Assembly: GCA_002309015.1 (NCBI GenBank)
Contig: DBWM01000039.1
Coordinates: 1 to 26,126, forward strand
Direction: 5' to 3'
DNA: 26,126 bases
Origin: Myxococcales bacterium UBA1238
Lineage (GTDB): Bacteria; Myxococcota_A; Bradymonadia; UBA7976; UBA1532
A program made the translations under genes and the position numbers. Below are positions 7,063 to 14,041 of the stretch, piece by piece. The notes beneath the pieces are model-generated. The model was not told the origin of the DNA. It saw nothing but the letters and a program-made list of their open reading frames with translations, and did no database searches. Within the stretch, counting starts at the first letter, position 1; every line of letters starts with the position of its first letter.

Positions 7063-7075
7063 TGTTTTTAAACCC

Positions 7076-7516
7076 TTAGAGCTCGCCTAGCCGCAATAAT
7101 GCCTGATCCGCCGCCGATTCGACCGCCGCCTTTAACCCCGCGCGCCGCGCTGCATCGGAATGCTCCAAATCGACGCCGCGCCCATAAACCGATTCCCCCA
7201 CGCAAATCAACGCCTGCGACGCATCCCGCGTCACATCGAGCTGCAGCTGCACCACCACTCTGTAAGCCGGCACGCCGCCATCGTCATAGCCCAGGGGATC
7301 CTCCGAACGCAGCTTCACGCGTCCGCTCAGCGTACAGGCATCGGAATGAGAAAGCCTTGCGCGCAGGCGCTGAGCCGCCAGGAGCCCCAAATCGCCCTCA
7401 CCCGTCTCGTCGGATATCGAAGCCACCTGGCAGGCAGGAGCCGATTGAACCAGGTGATAGCCGCAACCCATAACTCCGGATGCAGCAATCAGAAATAAGC
7501 TTTTTAAAGGGAGCAA
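7076..7516 (-). CDS. lptE: LPS-assembly lipoprotein LptE-like, 146 aa
   Basis: A lipoprotein signal ends G-V-M-G-C, and the mature protein begins C-G-Y-H-L-V, the hallmark start of LptE. The remainder is a single small alpha/beta domain (L-A-A-Q-R-L-R-A-R-L near the middle, D-V-T-R further on), near the usual 150-180 aa. LptE plugs and stabilises the LptD barrel that inserts lipopolysaccharide into the outer membrane, so its presence indicates an LPS-bearing outer membrane. Position directly upstream of holA supports the call. The gene overlaps the 3' end of the 471-aa gene by 13 bases, implying translational coupling. The sequence is divergent, so the assignment rests on signal, C-G-Y motif, size and synteny. 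Confidence 0.8.
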   Translation of the reverse strand: MLPLKSLFLIAASGVMGCGYHLVQSAPACQVASISDETGEGDLGLLAAQRLRARLSHSDACTLSGRVKLRSEDPLGYDDGGVPAYRVVVQLQLDVTRDASQALICVGESVYGRGVDLEHSDAARRAGLKAAVESAADQALLRLGEL

Positions 7517-8919
7517 GCGCGGGACCTTCGAGGCCGTTTGGCAAGCTTGGGCGGCTCTAAAAAGGCGCGCAGAATGAGGGCATCACGAAACTCTTCGAAC
7601 GAGGGCAAAAGCGCTTTGCTTTCAATCCGTTGCGATGCTTGAGGAGAGGTTGTCGGAGCGGCCGTCTCCGCGCCGGATTTGCGTTCCTTTGATCTCAGAG
7701 ACAAAGGCGAAGGCGATCCACCGCAAGGCAAAACCTGAGGCGCCGAAACCAGCGGTGCCTCGCCAAAAATCGCGCAATCCGGCCGCAAGAGCGCCTGCAG
7801 CCAATTCTGGTAGGGCAAAAGCAGATCATCCAGCGAGACCGTATAGAGCTCGCCCGAAAGCATCACAAAATCGAGGGTATCCAAATTGTAGCGCCCCAGG
7901 ATTTCAGAGATCGCCCCCGAGCGCTCGCCCATCGCCGAAAGCATCGCCTGCATGCCGTAAAGGCGCAGAAGGACCGGCGGCTGAGATCCTACAAACCGCT
8001 GATTTGAAACGCTTTTTGGGGCAAAATTGATGTCTTCAGGTGCCACATCGATGAAGTGATCCGCGTAGGCCAGCATCCCCGAAATGCCCAGCTGCCAGAG
8101 CGTCCAGACATCCGCAAAACAAGTCTCAAGCCAGGCGCTCAGCGCGGCTTTAGGCTCAAAGAAAATGCGCGAATGATCCTTGTTCCAGCGCGGCAACAGC
8201 GGCTTTGGGGTCTCACCCAGCAGATCCTTCAGCCGAAGCTCCAGACTCGGCATCTGGCGCCAAAGGCAGCGGCCCATCTCCTGAGCCACCAGAAAGTCCA
8301 GATCCGCATCCTCAAGATGCTGTAACTCATCGGTATAAAAAGGAAAAGTCAGGATCGGATGGTGAGGCAGAGCCTCGCGCAGGAGCGCCGCCCCCCCGGG
8401 CAAATCCGGCACCGCAATGGGTAACCCCTTGGGAATCCTCGTATTTCGCTCGATGGCGAACTGCACAAAAGGCGTCCAGAGGCGCGCAATTTTGGCGTCG
8501 ATCGCTGCCCAATAATCGGGATCCCCCGACCTGCAGTTTTCGAAAAAGCCTATCTTTTCAACGAGTTCCAGCTGCTTTCCGATGGGCCAGCTGATGCCTT
8601 CAACGCCCGGCTGGCGATCCTTACCCGTCAAAACATCGAGCTGAGCGCCCAGCCGCAAAAAAGACTGCCGCAGTTCCTCGGGCCAATCATGCGCCAAAAG
8701 CGCCGTAAAGACCGGCTCGCCCCTTTTGCGCAACGCCAGCTTTTGACGCGCCAGCATCTGCTGCGCCGTATTTTGAGAAGCCTGCCCGGATTTTTGGCCG
8801 CCCTTGCCCGCCAAAAACTTCATACCGCGAAACAGCAAAATGATCCCGCCGATTACGATATAAATCAAAGCTTCTATCGTATCGGCAGAATCCAAAAGAT
8901 CGGTGATCCATTTTGGCAT
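7504..8919 (-). CDS. Membrane-anchored protein of unknown function, 471 aa
   Basis: ATG 8919 is preferred to the adjacent GTG 8922 because AAGGA lies six bases upstream and the ATG overlaps the stop of the preceding small ORF (TGATG). A single transmembrane helix spans about residues 17-33, followed by a basic, Gln/Ala-rich linker and a large, presumably cytoplasmic domain (residues 60-420). The tail is Ser/Pro- and Arg-rich. Residues 206-219 read D-L-D-F-L-V-A-Q-E-M-G-R-C-L, which resembles the H-E-L-G-H zinc helix of metallopeptidases with both histidines replaced; this may be a degenerate peptidase or chance. I do not recognise a family. It is cotranscribed with nfeD, floA, lptE and holA. 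Confidence 0.7.
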   Translation of the reverse strand: MPKWITDLLDSADTIEALIYIVIGGIILLFRGMKFLAGKGGQKSGQASQNTAQQMLARQKLALRKRGEPVFTALLAHDWPEELRQSFLRLGAQLDVLTGKDRQPGVEGISWPIGKQLELVEKIGFFENCRSGDPDYWAAIDAKIARLWTPFVQFAIERNTRIPKGLPIAVPDLPGGAALLREALPHHPILTFPFYTDELQHLEDADLDFLVAQEMGRCLWRQMPSLELRLKDLLGETPKPLLPRWNKDHSRIFFEPKAALSAWLETCFADVWTLWQLGISGMLAYADHFIDVAPEDINFAPKSVSNQRFVGSQPPVLLRLYGMQAMLSAMGERSGAISEILGRYNLDTLDFVMLSGELYTVSLDDLLLPYQNWLQALLRPDCAIFGEAPLVSAPQVLPCGGSPSPLSLRSKERKSGAETAAPTTSPQASQRIESKALLPSFEEFRDALILRAFLEPPKLAKRPRRSRACSL

Positions 8920-9095
8920 CACGATTCCTTGCGAGGCGGATTTTCTTTTTGAAAATCAGATGTTGCGCGTGGAATGCGGCGCTGGCGCAAGGCCAGTGGC
9001 GGTCCCAGAAGTTCGGCCAGCAAAAAGCGCCTTGCCAGCCGCTGTTTTTCTTCCAGGTGGCTGGAATCTAAGCCCAACAGGGATTCAAGCTTCAC
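8919..9095 (-). CDS. Small overlapping ORF, 58 aa, hypothetical
   Basis: Between floA and the 471-aa gene the minus strand has an open frame from GTG 9095 to TGA 8919. Its start overlaps the floA stop (GTGA) and its stop overlaps the next ATG (TGATG), so it fills the gap exactly. The product begins V/M-K-L-E-S-L-L-G-L-D and is amphipathic and basic with an L-A-R-R-F-L-L-A-E-L-L-G-P-P-L-A-L helix, then a polar tail. No family or signal peptide is recognised. No strong Shine-Dalgarno precedes it, but overlap with floA allows translational reinitiation. The exact fit between neighbours on both sides is the main evidence that it is translated. Confidence 0.55.
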   Translation of the reverse strand: MKLESLLGLDSSHLEEKQRLARRFLLAELLGPPLALRQRRIPRATSDFQKENPPRKES

Positions 9096-10075
9096 TCTTG
9101 ATGCTCACCGTTCAGGTTTGAGAATTGCTTGCGCATCGAAGTATCGGCTTCGATGTTTTTGACCTGCAGATAATCCATGTAACCCAGATGCCCGTCGCGG
9201 AGCGCCTGAGCCATCGCGCGCGGCACTTCGGCTTCGGCTTCGACCACCTTTGCGCGGGCTTCCTGAACGCGGGCGCGGTTTTCCTGCTCCTGAGCCACGG
9301 CCATCGCGCGGCGGCTTTCGGCCTGAGCCTGGGCGATGTTCTTGTCGGCCTCGGCCTGATCGATCTGAAGCTTCGCGCCGATGTTCGCGCCCACGTCTAC
9401 ATCCGCAATATCGATCGACAAAATCTCAAAAGCGGTCCCCGCATCGAGGCCCTTTTTGGCCACGGTCTTCGAGATCAGATCGGGGTTTTCGAGCACCGCC
9501 TTGTGGCTCGTCGAAGAACCGATGGTGGTCACGATGCCTTCGCCCACGCGCGCCAGGATCGTCTCTTCACCCGCACCGCCGACCAGGCGATCGATGTTGG
9601 CCCGAAGCGTCACCCGCGCGATCGCGATGAGCTGAATACCGTCGGCCGCAACCGCTGCAACTCTGGGCGTCTGAATGACTTTCGGGTTGACGCTCATGCG
9701 CACCGCTTCGAGCACGTCGCGGCCCGCCAGATCGATGGCCGCAGCCCGCGCAAAGGTGAGCGTGATGCCCGCTTTTTGCGCCGAAATCAGGGCATTTACG
9801 ACGCGATCGACATTTCCGCCCGCCAGATAATGCGCTTCGAGCTGCTCGATCGGGAGATTCAGGCCGGCTTTCACCGCGCTGATCCTGGGATTGACGATCA
9901 TGGCCGGACTGACGCGGCGCAGGCGCATCGCCACAAGCTGTCCGATGCCCACGCCCGCACCCGAAAACGTGGCTGCAATCCAAAGCCCCACGGGCACAAA
10001 GTGAAAGAAGACGATCAAGAGCACAAAAGCGGCAATCGCCACACCAAGCATCATTCCGGTCGACATGTTCAACAC
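9092..10075 (-). CDS. floA: Flotillin-like protein FloA, 327 aa
   Basis: One N-terminal hydrophobic hairpin (about residues 8-45) is followed by G-V-G-I-G-Q-L-V-A-M-R-L-R-R-V and the highly conserved body of the FloA (YqfA) family, including A-K-L-Q-I-D-Q-A-E-A-D-K and an Ala/Glu-rich coiled coil ending in P-x-A-M-A-Q-A-L-R-D-G. FloA proteins form membrane microdomain scaffolds. GTG 10075 is chosen because GGAG lies six bases upstream; ATG 10066 would lie 15 bases from it. The gene follows nfeD by about 25 bases, the classic NfeD-flotillin pairing in which the NfeD protein partners the flotillin. Confidence 0.93.
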   Translation of the reverse strand: MLNMSTGMMLGVAIAAFVLLIVFFHFVPVGLWIAATFSGAGVGIGQLVAMRLRRVSPAMIVNPRISAVKAGLNLPIEQLEAHYLAGGNVDRVVNALISAQKAGITLTFARAAAIDLAGRDVLEAVRMSVNPKVIQTPRVAAVAADGIQLIAIARVTLRANIDRLVGGAGEETILARVGEGIVTTIGSSTSHKAVLENPDLISKTVAKKGLDAGTAFEILSIDIADVDVGANIGAKLQIDQAEADKNIAQAQAESRRAMAVAQEQENRARVQEARAKVVEAEAEVPRAMAQALRDGHLGYMDYLQVKNIEADTSMRKQFSNLNGEHQE

Positions 10076-10100
10076 CAAATTCTCCAGATTTATTAGAAAA

Positions 10101-11666
10101 TTACGCTTTGACTACCACAACTCGCATGCCTTCAACAAGCACGACCCGCACGGCTTCGCCCGCCTGAATGTATTCGTCCTGGCTCACCACATCCACCACG
10201 CTGTCGCCCAGCCTGGCTTTGCCCGCCATGCGCAGATCGCACACCGCAACGCCCGTTTGCCCCAACCATTTAGACCATTCCTCAGGGGCTGCAACAAATG
10301 AATTTGATTGATCTTTTTCTTCGGCCCCATGGGTCTCAAGCTGCGTCTCGAGCACGAGTCCTTTGGCCAGCCGGAATTTGGGCAGCTTTTTGATCAGGAA
10401 GATCATACCGATCACGACAACCACCAAGGAAATCAGCACGGTCGAAAACGCCGAGGCGAGCGCCCCCGTCTCCCAGGCCACATCGATCGGCAGCCCGACC
10501 ATCGTGAGCACCAGGCTCACAACCAGGGATGCGATGCCGAGCACGCCCGCAATGCCAAATCCAGGGATGACAAGGATTTCGAGCGCCAAAAGGATCACGC
10601 CAATCAAAAAGAGCCCGATTTCCAAAAAGCCCGCCAGCGACGCGATCATGTGACCGCCAAAGAAGCAGGCGAGGCAAAGCAGACCCGCGATCCCCGGCAG
10701 CCCAAACCCCGGCGTCCAAAGCTCGACCACAAGCCCCAGCATGCCGAGCGACATCAGAATCCCGCTCACCGTGGGATCGGTCAAAAAGCGCGAAATGTTT
10801 TCTGCCCACGAGACTTGCATGGTCTCCTGCTGTGCATGCTCAAGTCCCAGCGCCTGAAGCAACGCCGCCTGTGTCTCGATGGCCGCCCCCGTCAACCCCA
10901 CCTTTTGCGCCTCGTCCGCGCTCAGCGTGAGCAGTTTGCCCTTGGGCGCCCATTCCCCAAACGCCAAATCCGCGTCGACCATCGCCTCCGCCATCGCGCC
11001 TGAACGATGTTTGGCCTCAGCCGTAGCCCGCATTTCGGCCCGCATATAGCTCACCATCTTCTCGCCCACCGCCTCGGCCTGACCGTCCTTCACCTGAATC
11101 GGCGTCGCGGCCCCCATGCTGCCGCCCGGCGCAAAAATGATGTGATCTGAGGCCAGCGCGATCAACGCCCCCGCCGAAATCGCACGACGGTTCACATACG
11201 CGAAAGTCGGCGTTTTACAAGCTAAAATCGCATCGCGGATCTTGATGGCCGCATCGATCCGCCCGCCCAGACTGTCGATGTCGAACAGGATCGCCTGAGC
11301 CGTCGAAGCCTCGGAAAGCGCGCGCGCCACAAACGCCGAAAGCCCCAAATCGATGGTGTCGTGAATCGGAATCCAAACGACGCGCTCGCCCGCCAGCCCC
11401 TCAAATTTGGGAAGCGCCGGGGCCGGCTCAAAATGGAGTCCGGAATCCTCAGGCTCTGCTTTAACCCGCTGATCTTTCACCTCTTTTTCTTTGGGCTCTT
11501 TTCCTTGTTCGGCCTGAACTTCAGCAGAGGCGTCCGCCTGCTCAGCTGCCGCATGGACCGCATCTTCCGGATTCGCTGCCGCATCTTCTGCACGAAGCTT
11601 TGCCGGGCAGAAAAGACACGCCGCGAGGCTCAATAAAAGCGCCAACCTTGCGATTTGATTCAACAA
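10101..11666 (-). CDS. nfeD: NfeD-family membrane serine protease (long form, ClpP-class), about 521 aa
   Basis: Domain order: signal peptide; acidic Ala/Glu/Lys linker (about 27-75); ClpP-like protease domain (about 93-310); four to five transmembrane helices (about 330-460); C-terminal NfeD OB-fold. The protease part shows D-S-L-G-G-R-I-D-A-A and the nucleophile motif A-I-S-A-G-A-L-I-A (S164), with G-S-M-G-A-A-T-P-I after it. A lysine at about 203 lies at the spacing expected of the Ser-Lys dyad of the NfeD1b type. The start is probably TTG 11666, with AGGAG seven bases upstream; an in-frame ATG at 11687 has no ribosome binding site. NfeD proteases cleave hydrophobic C-termini of membrane partners and are encoded next to flotillins or stomatins, as here with floA. 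Confidence 0.9.
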   Translation of the reverse strand: MLNQIARLALLLSLAACLFCPAKLRAEDAAANPEDAVHAAAEQADASAEVQAEQGKEPKEKEVKDQRVKAEPEDSGLHFEPAPALPKFEGLAGERVVWIPIHDTIDLGLSAFVARALSEASTAQAILFDIDSLGGRIDAAIKIRDAILACKTPTFAYVNRRAISAGALIALASDHIIFAPGGSMGAATPIQVKDGQAEAVGEKMVSYMRAEMRATAEAKHRSGAMAEAMVDADLAFGEWAPKGKLLTLSADEAQKVGLTGAAIETQAALLQALGLEHAQQETMQVSWAENISRFLTDPTVSGILMSLGMLGLVVELWTPGFGLPGIAGLLCLACFFGGHMIASLAGFLEIGLFLIGVILLALEILVIPGFGIAGVLGIASLVVSLVLTMVGLPIDVAWETGALASAFSTVLISLVVVVIGMIFLIKKLPKFRLAKGLVLETQLETHGAEEKDQSNSFVAAPEEWSKWLGQTGVAVCDLRMAGKARLGDSVVDVVSQDEYIQAGEAVRVVLVEGMRVVVVKA

Positions 11667-11742
11667 TTTCGATCTCCTTTGACGCATCGGTCATGCGTTT
11701 CCGAAGGCAAAAAAGCCTCGCTTTCACCGAACATGCCACAAC

Positions 11743-11771
11743 TCACTAAGCACTCTCAAAGCGGATGTCAA
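11743..11771 (-). promoter_or_regulatory. Predicted promoter of the nfeD-floA-holA operon
   Basis: On the minus strand a perfect TTGACA (11771-11766), a 17-base spacer and TAGTGA (11748-11743) lie upstream of nfeD. The -10 box is weak, but the TTGACA-17-TAG layout matches the promoters of rpsT and yceD. Confidence 0.45.
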
Positions 11772-11780
11772 GAGCTCAGA

Positions 11781-11799
11781 AAAGCCACATGAAGGCTTT
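11781..11799 (-). terminator. Possible weak terminator after the signal-peptidase-like gene
   Basis: On the minus strand AAAGCC and GGCTTT pair around a seven-base loop and are followed by TCT. This is a short hairpin with a poor T-tract, placed between the end of the rib/nusB train and the nfeD promoter, where a terminator would be expected. Confidence 0.3.
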
Positions 11800-11877
11800 A
11801 ATGTCTGCCCTCAAGGCTCGAAAGCATCTCTTTGCTCTGCCAAAACGCTGCATCGAGCGCTTGGCTGCCCTTGCCCG

Positions 11878-12564
11878 CTACTCGGCTGCGTTTTCAAAAG
11901 GCGCGCTCTTTAGGGGCGCAAACTCCTGGCCTGCGGCTTTCATGCGCCGATCGCCAAACCACAATACGCGGCTCGCGATGCCACCCAGCGCCTTTTGGGG
12001 CACCACGCCCGAGAGTTCATCCAGGGGGCAGGCGGATCGGTTGTCGCAAAAGACGAACAGGTGATCCGGTGGCACTTCCATCGGTTCAAAATCGAGACGC
12101 CACGGACGCAGACTGCCCAGGTGATCGCCCAGAATCGCGTGCGAGCGATCTTCATCCAGCGTCTCGATCATGCGCTGCTGCCGCCGTTCTGCCCGCTCTT
12201 CGCCTTCGTAATAACCAAAAAAGCCAAACAAACGCGTTTCAAGGGGAATCCCATTGCGCGTCAAAACGCCGTCTTCCGTGCCCATCACGTCGCCCGGCAG
12301 CCCCAGCACCCGCCGCCAGACCGCGCGATCGCCCTTTTCAACCACCACCACATCGCCCAATGTCGGCTTGCCGCGCTTTTGCACCGTCACCACATCGCCT
12401 TCCAGAAGCGCGGGCGCCATCATCACGCCTTGCACCAGCGCCAGCTGAACCACAAAAAAGCGCAGCACCAGCAGGCATAAAATGCAAACCACCACACCCA
12501 CTCGCAGCACGCGATGCCAGGGCCAGTGGCGGGTGGGGGCCGGTCCCAGAAGCAGGCGGCTCAA
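11878..12564 (-). CDS. Signal peptidase I (S26) homologue lacking both catalytic residues, 228 aa
   Basis: Overall architecture is type I signal peptidase: an N-terminal transmembrane helix (about 20-40), then box B, box D and box E. Box D is clear as W-R-R-V-L-G-L-P-G-D (83-92) and box E as V-F-C-D-N-R-S-A-C-P-L-D-E-L-S-G (171-186). In box B, where active enzymes have G-S-S-M-x-P-T-L or S-G-S-M-M-P, this protein reads G-V-M-M-A-P-A-L, putting methionine 48 at the nucleophile serine. In box D the general-base lysine (K-R-x-x-G-L-P-G-D) is arginine 84. The usual G-D-N glycine is cysteine. It therefore looks like a pseudo-peptidase, possibly a regulator or scaffold. Translation starts at TTG with AGGA six bases upstream. 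It lies nine bases after the M17-N-like gene. Confidence 0.75.
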   Translation of the reverse strand: MSRLLLGPAPTRHWPWHRVLRVGVVVCILCLLVLRFFVVQLALVQGVMMAPALLEGDVVTVQKRGKPTLGDVVVVEKGDRAVWRRVLGLPGDVMGTEDGVLTRNGIPLETRLFGFFGYYEGEERAERRQQRMIETLDEDRSHAILGDHLGSLRPWRLDFEPMEVPPDHLFVFCDNRSACPLDELSGVVPQKALGGIASRVLWFGDRRMKAAGQEFAPLKSAPFENAAE

Positions 12565-12573
12565 AGCGCTTCC

Positions 12574-13044
12574 TTAAATACGCAAGGGTCTGTAATCATT
12601 AGATAAAGCACCGCCATAAAGGATCACCCGACCTTCAAAGGCGGCGTCCACATCAAAGGCCGTAAACGCAAAATCCACGGGACAAAGACCCGGAATACCG
12701 AAGCCCATCTGCTCCACTTTTTGGGCCATCTCGTAAGCGGTCACCACGCCCACGCGCCACAGAAGCAAGCGCCCGCAAGGCAAAAGCGCAAACGGCGGCA
12801 ACAAAAGCGGCGCGTGATTGGGCACCTGATTTTCGACCACCAGTTTCGAAAGGCGACCGCCCAGCCGCCAGTCCACCCGGGCCGTCAGACCCTTCAGCGG
12901 ATGTCCATCCAGGCGCACCGCCAGGATCAGGGGATCGCAGGGCGCGCTCTCCAAACCTGCCATGTCCGCAGTCAGATCCGTTCTCGCGTACGCATCTGTC
13001 GCCGTTTTGGGCGCTCGCGGACCGGGCAAGTATACGGATTTCAT
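12574..13044 (-). CDS. Stand-alone M17 leucyl aminopeptidase N-terminal-like domain protein, 156 aa
   Basis: The central sequence D-G-H-P-L-K-G-L-T-A-R-V-D-W-R-L-G-G-R-L-S followed by L-L-L-P-P-F-A-L-L-P-C-G-R-L-L-L-W-R-V-G matches the pattern of the macro-like N-terminal domain of M17 leucyl aminopeptidases (P-L-x-G-x-x-x-x-x-D-W-R-x-x-G-x-L-S, then r-L-L-L-x-G-x-G). No C-terminal metallopeptidase domain (N-T-D-A-E-G-R-L) is present and the length fits the N-domain alone. Function is unknown; macro-like folds often bind nucleotides or nucleic acid. Its ATG overlaps the nusB stop by four bases (ATGA), so it is translationally coupled to nusB. Family assignment is by motif memory and moderate. 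Confidence 0.55.
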   Translation of the reverse strand: MKSVYLPGPRAPKTATDAYARTDLTADMAGLESAPCDPLILAVRLDGHPLKGLTARVDWRLGGRLSKLVVENQVPNHAPLLLPPFALLPCGRLLLWRVGVVTAYEMAQKVEQMGFGIPGLCPVDFAFTAFDVDAAFEGRVILYGGALSNDYRPLRI

Positions 13045-13556
13045 ACCTTTTGCAGCTCTCGGGCGATGCGGTCGAGGATCCCGTTGACGAACTTGCCGCT
13101 GTCTTCGGTGCCGTAACGTTTGGCCATCTCGATCGCTTCGTTCAGCGTGGTGCGGATCGGCACGTTATCCTCTTCAAAATTCATCTCGTAGACCGCAAGG
13201 CGCAGAATATTGCGATCCACCTGGCTCATGCGGCTCACTTTCCAGTTGTTCGAAAAGCGGCTGATCATCTCGTCGATGGCCGTGCGGTTGTTCATCACGC
13301 CCTTCACCAGGCGCTCCACAAAAGCCCAGTTGTCGGCCTTGTTGCGGAACACGCGCAGCGCCTGCTCGACGTCTACCTTGCTCTCTTTTTGCTCCGTAAA
13401 GATGGCGCTCAAAATCTCGTCATCTTCGCGCATGGGCCGAGCCAGGTTCGATATCGCTTCTTCGGGAGACTGCACGCGCGCCGCATCGACCGCAAAAAGG
13501 ATCAGCAGCGCCGCTTCGCGAGCAGCCCGCCGCGCCTGAATCATCCCTGGACTCAT
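13041..13556 (-). CDS. nusB: Transcription antitermination factor NusB, 171 aa
   Basis: The all-helical NusB pattern is clear: R-R-A-A-R-E-A-A-L-L-I-L-F-A-V-D near the N-terminus, F-V-E-R-L-V-K-G-V, then R-N-I-L-R-L-A-V-Y-E-M with P-I-R-T-T-L-N-E-A-I-E-M-A-K-R-Y-G and K-F-V-N-G-I-L-D-R-I-A. NusB with NusE (S10) binds boxA RNA for rRNA antitermination. At 171 aa it is slightly longer than usual because of an insertion around residues 30-60. Start ATG 13556 overlaps the ribH stop (ATGA). The ribH-nusB adjacency is conserved across many bacteria. Confidence 0.96.
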   Translation of the reverse strand: MSPGMIQARRAAREAALLILFAVDAARVQSPEEAISNLARPMREDDEILSAIFTEQKESKVDVEQALRVFRNKADNWAFVERLVKGVMNNRTAIDEMISRFSNNWKVSRMSQVDRNILRLAVYEMNFEEDNVPIRTTLNEAIEMAKRYGTEDSGKFVNGILDRIARELQKV

Positions 13557-14041
13557 CGCGCGATCTCCTCATCCATTCTGGCCAAAAGATCGACCATCTC
13601 GATGGCGGTCATCGCCGCATCGACGCCTTTGTTGCCCGCCTTGGTGCCCGCGCGCTCGATCGCCTGCTCGATGGTGTCGCAGGTTAAAACCCCAAACGCG
13701 ACGGGCAAATTGGAAGCTAAAGCCACTTGTGCCAAGCCTTTTGAGGCCTCGGCCGCGACGTAGTCAAAATGGGGCGTGGAACCGCGGATGACCGCACCGA
13801 GCGCGATCACGGCGTCAAATTTGCCCGAATTAGCCGCGCGCTTGGCCAAAAGCGGCAGCTCAAAAGCCCCCGGGCAGCGCATCACGGTGATCGCCTCTTC
13901 GCTGCCGCCGTGACGGACGATCGTATCGATGGCCCCTTCCAGCAGGCGATCGGTGATGAAGTTGTTAAAACGCGAAACGACCACGCCAAAGCGCCGACCG
14001 ACCGCCGAGAGCTGACCTTCGATGTTCCTTACAGAACTCAT
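13553..14041 (-). CDS. ribH: 6,7-dimethyl-8-ribityllumazine synthase, 162 aa
   Basis: The protein has the lumazine synthase motifs: V-V-V-S-R-F-N near the N-terminus, C-P-G-A-F-E-L-P for substrate binding, A-L-G-A-V-I-R-G-S-T-P-H-F-D-Y-V with the catalytic histidine, and P-V-A-F-G-V-L-T-C-D-T-I-E-Q-A with R-A-G-T-K-A-G-N-K-G at the C-terminal phosphate site. It condenses 3,4-dihydroxy-2-butanone 4-phosphate with the ribitylamino-pyrimidine to form the direct riboflavin precursor. Length is typical. It overlaps ribBX upstream and nusB downstream by four bases each, so the three are translationally coupled. Confidence 0.97.
   Translation of the reverse strand: MSSVRNIEGQLSAVGRRFGVVVSRFNNFITDRLLEGAIDTIVRHGGSEEAITVMRCPGAFELPLLAKRAANSGKFDAVIALGAVIRGSTPHFDYVAAEASKGLAQVALASNLPVAFGVLTCDTIEQAIERAGTKAGNKGVDAAMTAIEMVDLLARMDEEIAR

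Noticed and set aside
9125..10096. Long plus-strand ORF (323 aa) antisense to floA
   Set aside because: It lies wholly opposite a well-conserved gene; its His/Arg-rich composition is the usual antisense shadow in GC-rich DNA.
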